From Anderseniella sp963700895 (GTDB lineage Bacteria; Pseudomonadota; Alphaproteobacteria; Rhizobiales; Aestuariivirgaceae), in assembly GCA_963700895.1 (NCBI GenBank), contig CAVOZI010000020.1, forward strand, positions 1 to 64,000: a DNA stretch of 64,000 bases, read 5' to 3'. Each line of letters opens with the position of its first letter. The stretch's first letter is position 1. Below, in pieces: positions 17,170 through 25,541 of the stretch. The translations under genes were made by a program, and so were the position numbers. The notes below the pieces were generated by a model, which worked only from the letters and a program-made list of their open reading frames with translations, was not told where the DNA came from and made no database searches.

Positions 17170-17685
17170 TCAATCGTTTGACGGCACCGGCAAGACGGCA
17201 AGCCATTCGGTGATCCGGCTGGCATTAACGCCGAGGTCTGATTCGCCGACCTGGCTGCGCGAGTAGACGGCGAGCGTCGAGGAGTTGTCATCGATGGCGA
17301 AGGTGGCGACGGAGATGGTGTCGGGAAAGCCCAGCCACTTCGAATACTGGACGAAGCGGATCTCGCCGGAGGCGGGTTCGGGGCTGCCGGCCACGAGGCG
17401 GGTGCCATCCATGGCGCCCCAACTGACGATGATGGCGTTGCGAAGCGCCTGCTCCGGCACCGTGAAGGTAGGCGCGGCAGCATGGGGCGTGGCGGCGCAC
17501 AGGCCGGGCGGGCAGACGAGATACTGGTTTGGCGACGGCTTGAGTTCAAGCGTGGCGAAGTCCACCGGGCCGAGATCGGCCGGGCCGAACGCCAATGCCC
17601 AGATGCGGTCGCGGCCAGCCAGAAGAATAACCGCCGCGACCAGGATGATCGCGGCGGCAGTGTAAAAGACTTTCAGCACGGACAA
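17170..17685 (-). CDS. DUF1499 family protein with N-terminal membrane anchor
   Basis: 171 residues: one N-terminal membrane helix (FYTAAAIILVAAVILLAG), then a DUF1499 domain beginning with the typical PNQYLVCPPGLC and ending with TEWLAVLPVP. Members are widespread in alphaproteobacteria and of unknown function. The start lies 2 bases after the stop of the TPR gene, so the two are an operon with the TPR gene first. Confidence 0.8.
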   Translation of the reverse strand: MSVLKVFYTAAAIILVAAVILLAGRDRIWALAFGPADLGPVDFATLELKPSPNQYLVCPPGLCAATPHAAAPTFTVPEQALRNAIIVSWGAMDGTRLVAGSPEPASGEIRFVQYSKWLGFPDTISVATFAIDDNSSTLAVYSRSQVGESDLGVNASRITEWLAVLPVPSND

Positions 17686-17687
17686 GG

Positions 17688-18215
17688 TCAGTAGATCGGC
17701 TTGCCGGTGTCGATGGCCTGGGCCAGCAGCAGGTATTCCTCACACGCCGTGCCGCAGCGGCTGCCGATCTCGGCAAGCTGCTCGCGGGCAAGATCGAAGC
17801 GGCCCATCTTCACATAGCCTTCGCCCAGGTATTCGCGGGCAAGCACGTAGTCCGGGTTGATCTCCAGCGCCCTGGCGTAGAAGCCGATACCCTGTTCGAC
17901 CTTGCCCAGCTTGCGGTGGGAGAAGCCAAGACCGTTGAGGGCTTCAGGGTCGGACTTGTCGGCAACGAGGTTGAACAGCTCAATGGCGGCCTCATACTGG
18001 CCGGCGCGGGCAAGCGCCCAGCCCTGGGTCTTCAAAGAGCGGTCCGGCACCACTTCCGACGTCTGCTTGACGCACTTCTTCTTGGACGAGGAATAGACCT
18101 CGCCCTTCTTGCAGGTGGGCGTGGAGGACGACGTGCTCTCGGAGCCGGCAGCGTGCGCGGTCGAGGCTGCGGCGGCGGCAATGACGGCGGAAAGTGCAAG
18201 TGCGGCGAACTTCAT
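17688..18215 (-). CDS. Exported tetratricopeptide-repeat protein
   Basis: 175 residues. A signal peptide (FAALALSAVIAAAAASTAHA) is followed by a Ser/Thr-rich stretch, a Lys/Cys segment (TCKKGEVYSSSKKKCVK), and two to three TPR units: about 75-105 (GWALARAGQYEAAIELFNLV), about 108-140 (GLGFSHRKLGKVEQGIGFYARAL) and about 142-165. Probably a periplasmic scaffold. AAGGAG lies 8 bases upstream of the ATG at 18215; the frame is open to 18296 but those residues precede the signal peptide. Confidence 0.82.
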   Translation of the reverse strand: MKFAALALSAVIAAAAASTAHAAGSESTSSSTPTCKKGEVYSSSKKKCVKQTSEVVPDRSLKTQGWALARAGQYEAAIELFNLVADKSDPEALNGLGFSHRKLGKVEQGIGFYARALEINPDYVLAREYLGEGYVKMGRFDLAREQLAEIGSRCGTACEEYLLLAQAIDTGKPIY

Positions 18216-18518
18216 TGTGCGGTCTCCTTGGTAACCGGGGTCTTTGGCATGGCTCACGAAGCGGAGTTGACCTGCCAATGCGCGGACAGGGCTCACGGTT
18301 CCCCGCCCGGTGACTTGTTGGCGAGGAGAATACAGCTTTTGCCGCTGATTTCTCCAGTGTTGCAGCAGCTTTTCACATGATTGTGTTTCAACTGCGGTTC
18401 AGTCCGACCGGCATGATGACAGTGTTGAGGTGCGTGGCAATGACGGCTATCATCATCCGTGATGGCAGGCTGGCGTTGGTTCGTGCCGGCATTGCGACCT
18501 GAACCGGACAGCTGGAGC
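18216..18518. other. Intergenic region between divergent TPR and M48 genes
   Basis: No gene found. It must hold both promoters, but no box is clear enough to assign. Short open frames here have no ribosome site or plausible composition. Confidence 0.4.
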
Positions 18519-19406
18519 ATGAAACTGGCGGCAAGAGCAGCGGTAGGACTGGCCATGTGCGTGGGCCTTGCGGCCTGCGGCCATTCCGGATTGCTGGACA
18601 ATGCCGGAGATGGCAACAGCGCAACCATACTCGGCATGGACCGCTCCGGGCAGATGACCATCCGCCCGGCGGCGAGCACCGAGATGGACCGGCAGCAGCG
18701 GATCGGCGACGAACTGGCCCAGCGCGCGCTGGCCATGATGACGCGCTCCACCGACACCGAGCTTGAGAATTATCTCAACGCGATCGTCAACCGGCTGCAG
18801 GCCAGTCCGGAGCACGGCATCAGCAGCCTGTTCTATCGCGTCTACCTGATCGACAGTCCGCACGCCAACGCGTTCACCCCCGGCGGCGGGCATATCTTCG
18901 TCACCACCGGAATCATCCGGCGGCTGCGGACCGAGGCGCAGATCGCCATGGTGCTGGCACACGAAATGGCCCACAACCGGGCGATTTACGTGGTCAAGGG
19001 GCAGGACGGGCTGTCGCTCAACCGCCGCGTCACGGCGTTCGGCAAGCGGGTGTTCGACGAGGGCCTGGGCGTGCCGTGGCTCAGCACGGGGGTGAAGGCG
19101 CTGGCCGATACCAGCCTCAACAGCTACACCCGCGCCCAGGAAGAAGAGGCGGACCGGATCGGCTTCCGTTATTTCGTCGCTGCCGGCTATGATCCGTTCG
19201 AGGCGCCCAAGAGCTTTGCGGCGCTGATCGGTGTCGATGCCCAGAAGAAAAGCATCTTCGACGTGTTCGACGGGTATCCGGAGGGGCTGAAGCGGGCCGA
19301 GGCCATGAACGCCACGGTGCACGCCAACTATGCCGGCCTCAACACGGACGGACTGACCCGCAATACAAGGAAATACGTGCGCCTGGCGGAAGCCTACTGG
19401 CAGTAG
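18519..19406 (+). CDS. M48-family metalloprotease, predicted lipoprotein
   Basis: 295 residues. A lipobox (VGLAAC, Cys20) predicts membrane anchoring through a lipid. The M48 zinc site is HEMAH at 148-152 with a downstream glutamate in AQEEEAD (about 207-211); NAFTPGGGHIFVTTG is the usual strand ahead of it. This resembles the BepA/LoiP branch of periplasmic proteases, which help outer-membrane protein quality control; there is no TPR tail, unlike BepA. GGAG is directly upstream of the ATG at 18519. Confidence 0.88.
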   Translation: MKLAARAAVGLAMCVGLAACGHSGLLDNAGDGNSATILGMDRSGQMTIRPAASTEMDRQQRIGDELAQRALAMMTRSTDTELENYLNAIVNRLQASPEHGISSLFYRVYLIDSPHANAFTPGGGHIFVTTGIIRRLRTEAQIAMVLAHEMAHNRAIYVVKGQDGLSLNRRVTAFGKRVFDEGLGVPWLSTGVKALADTSLNSYTRAQEEEADRIGFRYFVAAGYDPFEAPKSFAALIGVDAQKKSIFDVFDGYPEGLKRAEAMNATVHANYAGLNTDGLTRNTRKYVRLAEAYWQ

Positions 19407-19418
19407 GCGTTTCGGGTT

Positions 19419-19628
19419 TCAGTTGACCAGAGTGGCGAGACCGTGCGCTGCGATGGCGGTGCCGGCGGGCAGGGCGGTGACGATCACCACGGCAAGCGCA
19501 AGGCACAGGGCTGCAGCGACAAGCGACAGCAGACCGGCGGTGCGCCGGCGCATGGCCGAAACAGCATCGGACGCGGTTGCGCCGAAGCCATAGAGTTGCC
19601 CGTGATCCTTGATCTGTCTGTCAGTCAT
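19419..19628 (-). CDS. Small single-helix membrane protein
   Basis: 69 residues from MTDRQIKDHGQLYGFG, followed by an arginine patch (MRRR) and one long hydrophobic helix (LLSLVAAALCLALAVVIVTAL). An in-frame ATG at 19682 would add 18 residues; neither start has a strong ribosome site, so the start is uncertain. A perfect CtrA box lies upstream (19756-19770), suggesting cell-cycle control. Function unknown. Confidence 0.5.
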   Translation of the reverse strand: MTDRQIKDHGQLYGFGATASDAVSAMRRRTAGLLSLVAAALCLALAVVIVTALPAGTAIAAHGLATLVN

Positions 19629-19755
19629 GTAAAGCCGTCGTCCCGGTTCCAGAGAACCCCTCATGGCCTCATTCAGTGACATTGAAAAGGGGCGCAATGT
19701 TTGCCGAAACGCGCCGGGCAGGCGGTCTTTGTGTGACGATCCCGTGGCAATATGG

Positions 19756-19770
19756 TTAATGAAAGGTTAA
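19756..19770. promoter_or_regulatory. Perfect CtrA-type box
   Basis: TTAA-TGAAAGG-TTAA exactly fits the CtrA consensus TTAA-N7-TTAA. It lies between the end of the SAF oxidoreductase gene and the small membrane-protein gene on the minus strand, so the latter is the probable target. Confidence 0.6.
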
Positions 19771-19788
19771 CACTTTCAGTGCCTTGGC

Positions 19789-21102
19789 TCAGGAATTGGC
19801 GGAATTCTCCAGTTCCTTGCGACAGCGGCTGGCGGCGTTGTCCGGCAGGGAGTCGACATCGTCATAGGTGATGACCTGGCCGTGGGCGACGGGGCGGATG
19901 AGGTTGACGCCATGGGCGAGGCCGATGGGCAGGGCGCGCCGGGCGCGCGAACTGGCAGCGGGCATCAGCCGGCCCCAGGCGCAGTAGCCGCCTTCGCCGT
20001 CGAGACGGTCGCCGGGCTGGAGGTCCTTCTTGGCCACTGCCACCACGTCGCCGCGCCATTCGGCGGTGGAGCCGGTCGGTTCGCGGCGGATGACGGCGTT
20101 GCTGGCGGACAGGCCCAGTTCCAGCCCGATCAGGTGATAGGGCCGGTAAAGCGCGGCGTACCAGCCGGACTTGTCGGTGACCAGGCCATACTGGCGGAAG
20201 CAGTCGCGGGCGTATTCGTTGGGCGCCCTGAACACCGCATAGACGCCCCAGCGCAGGTGATTGGGCATTTCGGTCTTTTCGCCGCGGTGCTCGGAGGCGA
20301 CGACCTCGACCATGCCCGAGTGGTCGATGATGCCGCCGTCGGCAGCCGGGATCAGGACGTTCTGCAGGTTGTAGACATCGACGGCGGGGAACTTGAGACC
20401 GTCTTCCGGCGCGTCGAGGCCGTTGGCATTGGCGATGGCCGCCATCTCGATGGCGGACTTGGTGCCGTCGAGGAAGGAGTTGAACATCTGCGAGTTCATG
20501 CCCGCGGCGGCGGCCTGTTCCGCCGTGAGGCCGTAATGGTCCCAGACGCCGTCCGGGGTTACATCGTGGAAGCCGGGCTGATAGCGGGTGCCCTTGCCGG
20601 CGCACACCACCTCAAGACCGCAGGTGCGCGCCCAGTCGACGATCTCGCACACCAGGGCGGGCTGGTCGCCCGACGCCATGGAGTAGACGGTGCCGGCGGA
20701 GCGGTGGGCAGCGGCCAGCACCGGACCTGCCAGCACGTCCGCTTCGACGTTGACCATGACGATGTGCTTGCCGTGTTTGGCGGCGGCGAGTGCGTGGGCA
20801 CAGCCGGCGGCGGGCGAGCCGGTGATTTCCATGACCACTTCGACGGCCGGGTCGGCGATGACCGACATGCCGTCGGCGGTAAAGCGGGTGGCGGCGATGA
20901 GGTCTTCGCTCCAGCCCACGTTGCGGCAGGCCTTGCGGGCGCGATCAACGTCAAGGTCGGCGATGGCGACAACGTGCAGGTGCGGCGAGAACGGCACCTG
21001 GTTCAGGAACATCGAGCTGAACTTGCCGGCGCCGATGACGCCGACCCTGACAGGACCATGTTCGGCGATACGGCGGGCAAGGATCGCAGGCAAGCGGGAC
21101 AT
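19789..21102 (-). CDS. NAD(P)-dependent oxidoreductase, homoserine-dehydrogenase-like, with C-terminal SAF domain
   Basis: 437 residues. The N-terminal Rossmann fold shows RVGVIGAGKFSSMFLNQ (residues about 18-34), ADLDVDRAR, and EITGSPAAGCAHALAA as in homoserine dehydrogenase-like enzymes; the middle has GTRYQPGFHDVTPDGVWDHY; the C-terminus is a SAF-like domain (VVAVAKKDLQPGDRLDGEGGY). Members are often misnamed flagellar FlgA because of the SAF part. The substrate is unknown; several relatives work on sugar acids. Start at MSRLPAI (21102); the longer frame to 21162 adds unlikely residues. Confidence 0.82.
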   Translation of the reverse strand: MSRLPAILARRIAEHGPVRVGVIGAGKFSSMFLNQVPFSPHLHVVAIADLDVDRARKACRNVGWSEDLIAATRFTADGMSVIADPAVEVVMEITGSPAAGCAHALAAAKHGKHIVMVNVEADVLAGPVLAAAHRSAGTVYSMASGDQPALVCEIVDWARTCGLEVVCAGKGTRYQPGFHDVTPDGVWDHYGLTAEQAAAAGMNSQMFNSFLDGTKSAIEMAAIANANGLDAPEDGLKFPAVDVYNLQNVLIPAADGGIIDHSGMVEVVASEHRGEKTEMPNHLRWGVYAVFRAPNEYARDCFRQYGLVTDKSGWYAALYRPYHLIGLELGLSASNAVIRREPTGSTAEWRGDVVAVAKKDLQPGDRLDGEGGYCAWGRLMPAASSRARRALPIGLAHGVNLIRPVAHGQVITYDDVDSLPDNAASRCRKELENSANS

Positions 21103-21191
21103 CTGACGAAGGCCTCCGGTAGGGGTGGGATGCCCGCACACTGGCCATGCAAGCCGTGCCAAGTCAATGCGTCCGGCGCGTGATCCCGGCG

Positions 21192-22433
21192 CTATTTCGA
21201 CAAGCGGACGGCCGCGACCTTGGCACCTATGGCGTTGAACGCGGCGCTCAGCTGGACTGGGTCATCGGCGTCGTAATAGTTGTCCGGGTTGGAGGCGCAC
21301 CTGGCGAGCATGTTGCGGGTGTTGACGCCTGAAACCTTGAAGGCGATGGAGAAGATGGTGACGCCGTCGCTCTTGATGTTTTCGCACAGCTCCAGTGTCA
21401 GCTTGTCGGCGGCAGGAGCATTGTTGCCGTTGCCCAGCGACCGGTGTTCCGGCTTGCCGGGAAATTTCTGTACCGTGTTGTCGCCGTCGGTCATCAGCAC
21501 GATGTACTTGCGGATGTTCTTCTGGTCAGCCTCGGTGGCGCTGACGCCTTCGGAAAATGGCGGGATCGCAGACAACGTGCGCCAGCCCCAGGAAAGACCG
21601 CCAGGAATGTAGGTCATGCCGCTTCCGGTCAGGCCCGCAATGCGGCCCAGAAGCTTGGCAGCGTCTGCGGTCAGAGGCTCGATGGGCGGGGCGCAGTTTT
21701 CGTTCATGATGGGCGGGATGCCATCGCCGTACGCACCGTCGTTGGTGTTGTTTGGATACTCGCGGGATCCGACGCAGCCACGCCAGACATTGCCGCCGCT
21801 CTCGATGACCGGGTCCATCCAGCCGGCAGTCTTGTTGCCGGTGCCGACATTGACGTACTTCGCGTATGGTACCAATGACACCCGGATCATGCCTTCGGCA
21901 GTGTTGCTGTTGGTGTTAGCGATTATTTTGACGAAGTCGCTTGCGGCGTTGCGCAACGCCTGGATCTTGCCGTCGCTGTTCATCGAGCCGGTGGTGTCGA
22001 GGACAAGCGAAACCTCTGCTCCGCTACGGCCCGCCATGACTTCGGTTGCGGCGTGCACAGCGAGCCCGTCAACGCCAAGCAGCCTGCCCAGCGTTGTCGG
22101 AATCTCTCCCCGGGCGCTGACGCGGATCGCGCCATTGGTGTTGAACTTGATGTCGAGACCAGTGGAAGGATCGATCAGTTCACCGATGCCGTTGGCGCTG
22201 GCGAAGTCCTGGATCACCTTGCGGATGGTCTGCTCGCTGGCGTTTGCCGTGGAGGCGCCGGCCAGTGCGCCGGCATCGAGGGCGGCCTGCAACCTTGCCT
22301 GCGCATCCATCTGGCGGAAGGTGTCGAGGCCCAGGCTGGCGGCGCCCAACAGGGGGATTGCCGAGATGGCGAATGCCAGGCCGATATTGCCCTGGTGATC
22401 ACCGAGGAACCTTTGGATCACTGACTTCAGCAT
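21192..22433 (-). CDS. TadG-like pseudopilin-associated protein with vWA domain
   Basis: 413 residues. The N-terminal TadE/TadG segment (GDHQGNIGLAFAISAIPLLGAASLGLD, quoted only as positions 11-37) is followed by LQAALDAGALAGA. A von Willebrand A domain starts near residue 145 with the MIDAS motif DTTGS and continues with YIPGGLSWGWRTL and VLMTDGDN. Members sit in the envelope and act with the Flp/Tad pilus. AAGGAG is 8 bases before the ATG at 22433. No other tad gene is in the window. It follows a paralogue (22760-24151) on the same strand, with a terminator-like hairpin between. Confidence 0.87.
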   Translation of the reverse strand: MLKSVIQRFLGDHQGNIGLAFAISAIPLLGAASLGLDTFRQMDAQARLQAALDAGALAGASTANASEQTIRKVIQDFASANGIGELIDPSTGLDIKFNTNGAIRVSARGEIPTTLGRLLGVDGLAVHAATEVMAGRSGAEVSLVLDTTGSMNSDGKIQALRNAASDFVKIIANTNSNTAEGMIRVSLVPYAKYVNVGTGNKTAGWMDPVIESGGNVWRGCVGSREYPNNTNDGAYGDGIPPIMNENCAPPIEPLTADAAKLLGRIAGLTGSGMTYIPGGLSWGWRTLSAIPPFSEGVSATEADQKNIRKYIVLMTDGDNTVQKFPGKPEHRSLGNGNNAPAADKLTLELCENIKSDGVTIFSIAFKVSGVNTRNMLARCASNPDNYYDADDPVQLSAAFNAIGAKVAAVRLSK

Positions 22434-22692
22434 GAGGGGTCTCCTTGCCGGCGTGCTGCCGGTGTTGACGTGCCTGAACCTGTTTCAGTGCATGCTTGCG
22501 GGCATCAAGCCGTCCCCCGGCTTGTTGAATTCGTTGTTCCGCAGCCGGTCTGCCCGCTGCCTCCGGACAGGGCCCGCGCTCCATCCGAATGCTGACGATA
22601 ATTTCAGTAAAATCTTCCGAAAGTGCCAACGAAGGCGCTTAACAAATGGTGATCGCGCACATCATTGCGGGAGCTGGATGGCACAGCAGAAA

Positions 22693-22720
22693 TGCCCGGG
22701 TCCGATTGCGGACCCGGGCA
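22693..22720 (-). terminator. Strong hairpin downstream of the second TadG-like gene
   Basis: A perfect 12-bp stem: TGCCCGGGTCCG (22693-22704) pairs with CGGACCCGGGCA (22709-22720), with a 4-base loop and TTTCTG following on the minus strand. It lies 40 bases past the stop at 22760. The rest of 22434-22692 holds no gene that I can support. Confidence 0.7.
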
Positions 22721-22759
22721 TCCAATGGCGCGGTGAGAAGGCAGCGGCGGTTGCTTGCG

Positions 22760-24151
22760 CTACTTGCTAAGTGCGATCTGGTTGATCTTGCCGGCAATGG
22801 CGTCGAAGGCCTGGGCCAGCCGGGCTGCGTCGCTGGCGTCGTAATAGTTGCCACCCGTGGCGCAGGCCTCCAGCATGGACTTGGTGCCGGCATCGGTGAC
22901 GTCAAAGGCGATGGCGTGCACCACAATGCCGGCATTCTTGATGTTCTCGCAAAGCTCCGCGGTGGTGGCGTCGCCGGCGTCCGGGTCCCAGCCATCGTGA
23001 TCAGCTGCTCCCGCAGACTTCGAGGTGACGTTCTCGCCGTCGGTCATCAGCACCAGGTGCTTGGTCACGCCCTTGGCCTGGGCATCGGCAGTGCTCAAAC
23101 CCTCGGTGTAAGGCAATTCACTGGTCAAGGTCCGCCAGCCCCAGATCAGCCCGGCCGGGATATAGGTGTCGCCCCAGGCAGGCAGTGCATCGATATTGGT
23201 GTTGAGCTTCGCCACGTCGCTGGTCAGCGGCGTGATCTCGTTTGGGCAGTAGGTGTTGAGCAGGCCGGGGATGTCGATGTCCGGCCGGGCATCGCGAACA
23301 TTCCAGGGATAATCGCGCGAACCGGCGCAGCCATACCATTGGAATGTCGAGGTCACCTGACGGCATTCATTGACCGTGTTGGTGTCATAGTCGCACACTT
23401 CACGCGTTCCGCTCACGTTCACGCCATCGTTGCTGTAGGAGTAGTTTTCGTTGCGGCAATTGTGCGGGTTGGTGTTTGTCGTCCAGTCCTGGCAGATGTT
23501 TTGAGTGGTCGAGTAGTCTGCTGGCACGTCCATCCAGCTGGCAGTGCGGTTTGCCAATCCGACGTTCACGTACTTGTTGTATGGCACCAACGACAGGCGA
23601 ACCGCGCCCGGCTTGTTGGCATTGGGCTTGGTGGTTTCGGTCACGAAGTCCTTTGCGGCGACTTTCAGGGCGTCGATCTTGGTACCTGACATCGATCCGG
23701 TCACGTCCAGCACCATGGCGATCTCGGCGCCGGATTCGCTGCGTTTCGATTCCGCCAGCGCACCGATCGGCAGCGACTTGATGCCCATGACGTTGAGAAT
23801 GGTGGTGGGATACTCGGCGGTGGCGCTGACGCGGATGACGCCGTCGTTCGAAATCTTCACCTTCAGCGCGGCGGCATTATCAAGGTACTTGCCGGCGCCG
23901 TTCTGCATGGCGAAACGGCGCACGGCCTTCTTGATGGCGGCCTCGCGGTCATCTTCGTTGGCGGCACCGGCCAGCGCGCCGGCATCGATGGCGGCCTGCA
24001 GCTTCGCTTCCGCCTGGATGCGGCCGCTATAGTCAATGGCGGCGCCTGCCGCGCCGAACAGCGGTACGGCAACCAGCGCCATGGCGATGGCCATGTTGCC
24101 AGAGATGTCGCGCGCAAAACGGCGCGCAAGGGTGCAGATAACAGTGCGCAT
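22760..24151 (-). CDS. TadG-like protein with vWA domain (paralogue with Cys-rich insert)
   Basis: 463 residues, same plan as the neighbour at 21192: TadG N-terminus (FARDISGNMAIAMALVAVP), LQAAIDAGALAGA, the MIDAS motif DVTGS near residue 155, YIPAGLIWGWRTL, VLMTDGEN, and a shared ending INQIALSK. Between the MIDAS motif and the second half it carries an extra segment (about residues 200-270) with five or more cysteines (NICQDW, HNCRNE, EVCDYD, NECRQ, WYGCAGS), suggesting a disulphide-stabilised surface loop. Start at 24151; the frame is open to 24301, but that precedes the TadG-type N-terminus. Confidence 0.86.
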   Translation of the reverse strand: MRTVICTLARRFARDISGNMAIAMALVAVPLFGAAGAAIDYSGRIQAEAKLQAAIDAGALAGAANEDDREAAIKKAVRRFAMQNGAGKYLDNAAALKVKISNDGVIRVSATAEYPTTILNVMGIKSLPIGALAESKRSESGAEIAMVLDVTGSMSGTKIDALKVAAKDFVTETTKPNANKPGAVRLSLVPYNKYVNVGLANRTASWMDVPADYSTTQNICQDWTTNTNPHNCRNENYSYSNDGVNVSGTREVCDYDTNTVNECRQVTSTFQWYGCAGSRDYPWNVRDARPDIDIPGLLNTYCPNEITPLTSDVAKLNTNIDALPAWGDTYIPAGLIWGWRTLTSELPYTEGLSTADAQAKGVTKHLVLMTDGENVTSKSAGAADHDGWDPDAGDATTAELCENIKNAGIVVHAIAFDVTDAGTKSMLEACATGGNYYDASDAARLAQAFDAIAGKINQIALSK

Positions 24152-24269
24152 GGTTTGTCCCCCGGTGCGGATTACATAGCGGAACTTACCGTGACGGACT
24201 TTTCGAACTGCAAACAAACGTCGTGAACTGCGGGTTAAACTGTCATGGGACGAACGATTGACCGGCCGT

Positions 24270-25424
24270 TCAGCCTTCGTAGATCCACGCGAGGCGCTCA
24301 AGCTGGCGGGAGGCCGGCATCAACTTCATGGCGAGGTTGCGGGCGATGGCAGCAGGACCGCTCATCTTGTAAAGGCTGCCTTGAGCCCGCGAGGCGAGTG
24401 TGATGCGGCTGGTGCGCGGCTTGCGGGCCGCCTCGAACCGGGCAAGGGCGTCGGGGATGCTGCTGCCGTCAGTGACTTGTGCGGCAAGTTGCACCGCGTC
24501 TTCCAGCGCCATGGCCGCGCCTTGCGCGAGGTGGGGCAGGGTGGCGTGGGCGGCATCGCCCACCAGCACGGCGTGGCCCTTCGACCAGCCGTCGAATGGT
24601 TCGATGTCTGCCCCCGCCCAGGCCAGCCAGTTGGCGGGCGCCGACAGCAGATCGCGCAAGGGCTGGCTGGCAGAAGGGAAGGCGGCCAGTACCTGCTCCC
24701 GGCTCGCCAGCGCATTCCAGCCTTCAACCTGCGCGGCGCCTGCCACGGAGGCGACGACGTTGAGCCGCTTGCCGCCTGAGACGAGATAGGCAACGGCGTG
24801 GGCGCCAGGGCCCAGGAACAGGTGCACGGCGTCCGGGTCGAGCGCGGCCGGCAGGACCGAGGCGGGCGACAGGGCGCGATAGAGCCCGTCACCGGCGGGG
24901 CGGGGCTCGACGCCGGGCGCGATGGCGCGGCGCAGGGTGGAGCGCACGCCGTCGGCGCCGATGGCGAGATCGCAGGCGGTGTCATGGCCGTTGAAGGCAA
25001 GGCGGGGCCGTGCCGGGTCTGACAGGTCCAGCCGGGACAGCCGCTGGCCGGTGAGAATTTCGATGTTGCCGTGCTGGCGCGCAGCAGCCGCCAGCGCATT
25101 CAGCAGGTCGGCCCGGTGAGCCACCCGGTAGGGCGCGCCGAAGCGGGACTCGAAGCGGGCGCCGAGCGGCAGGGTGGCGTGGCGGCTGGCGGTCACGGCG
25201 TCGTGGATGTGGATGGCTTGCGGCGCGCAGGTCCTCGGCTGCAGCCCGTCCCAGGCATCGAGCGTCTTGAGCGCGCGCACGGCGTTGGGGCCAAGTTGCA
25301 ACCCGGCGCCGACTTCCTCCAGCCGCGCCGCCTGTTCGTGCACCGTGACCTCGTGGCCGGCCCTGGCCAGCGCGATGGCCGAGGCGAGACCTGCCACTCC
25401 TGCTCCTGCGATGCGAATATGCAA
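24270..25424 (-). CDS. FAD-dependent aromatic-ring-type monooxygenase
   Basis: 384 residues. Flavoprotein hydroxylase marks: IAGAGVAGLASAIALARAGH (residues 5-24) binding the ADP part of FAD, the DG motif in IGADGVRSTLRRA (about 157-169), and VLVGDAAHATLPHLAQGAA (about 286-304) for the ribityl part. This is the class A monooxygenase family (salicylate or 3-hydroxybenzoate hydroxylase-like); the substrate cannot be assigned. It stands alone, with the divergent aminotransferase gene 117 bases away. Confidence 0.86.
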   Translation of the reverse strand: MHIRIAGAGVAGLASAIALARAGHEVTVHEQAARLEEVGAGLQLGPNAVRALKTLDAWDGLQPRTCAPQAIHIHDAVTASRHATLPLGARFESRFGAPYRVAHRADLLNALAAAARQHGNIEILTGQRLSRLDLSDPARPRLAFNGHDTACDLAIGADGVRSTLRRAIAPGVEPRPAGDGLYRALSPASVLPAALDPDAVHLFLGPGAHAVAYLVSGGKRLNVVASVAGAAQVEGWNALASREQVLAAFPSASQPLRDLLSAPANWLAWAGADIEPFDGWSKGHAVLVGDAAHATLPHLAQGAAMALEDAVQLAAQVTDGSSIPDALARFEAARKPRTSRITLASRAQGSLYKMSGPAAIARNLAMKLMPASRQLERLAWIYEG

Positions 25425-25541
25425 AATCCACTCCTGTCCGGGAAATCGACGGACTTAGCCCTTGCAGTAGAAAAGTGGCGGGTTTAGAGCAAGGCCCGCA
25501 TACGCACTTGCCCCAGCCAGCAGCCAAGGAGGCACCTTCCC

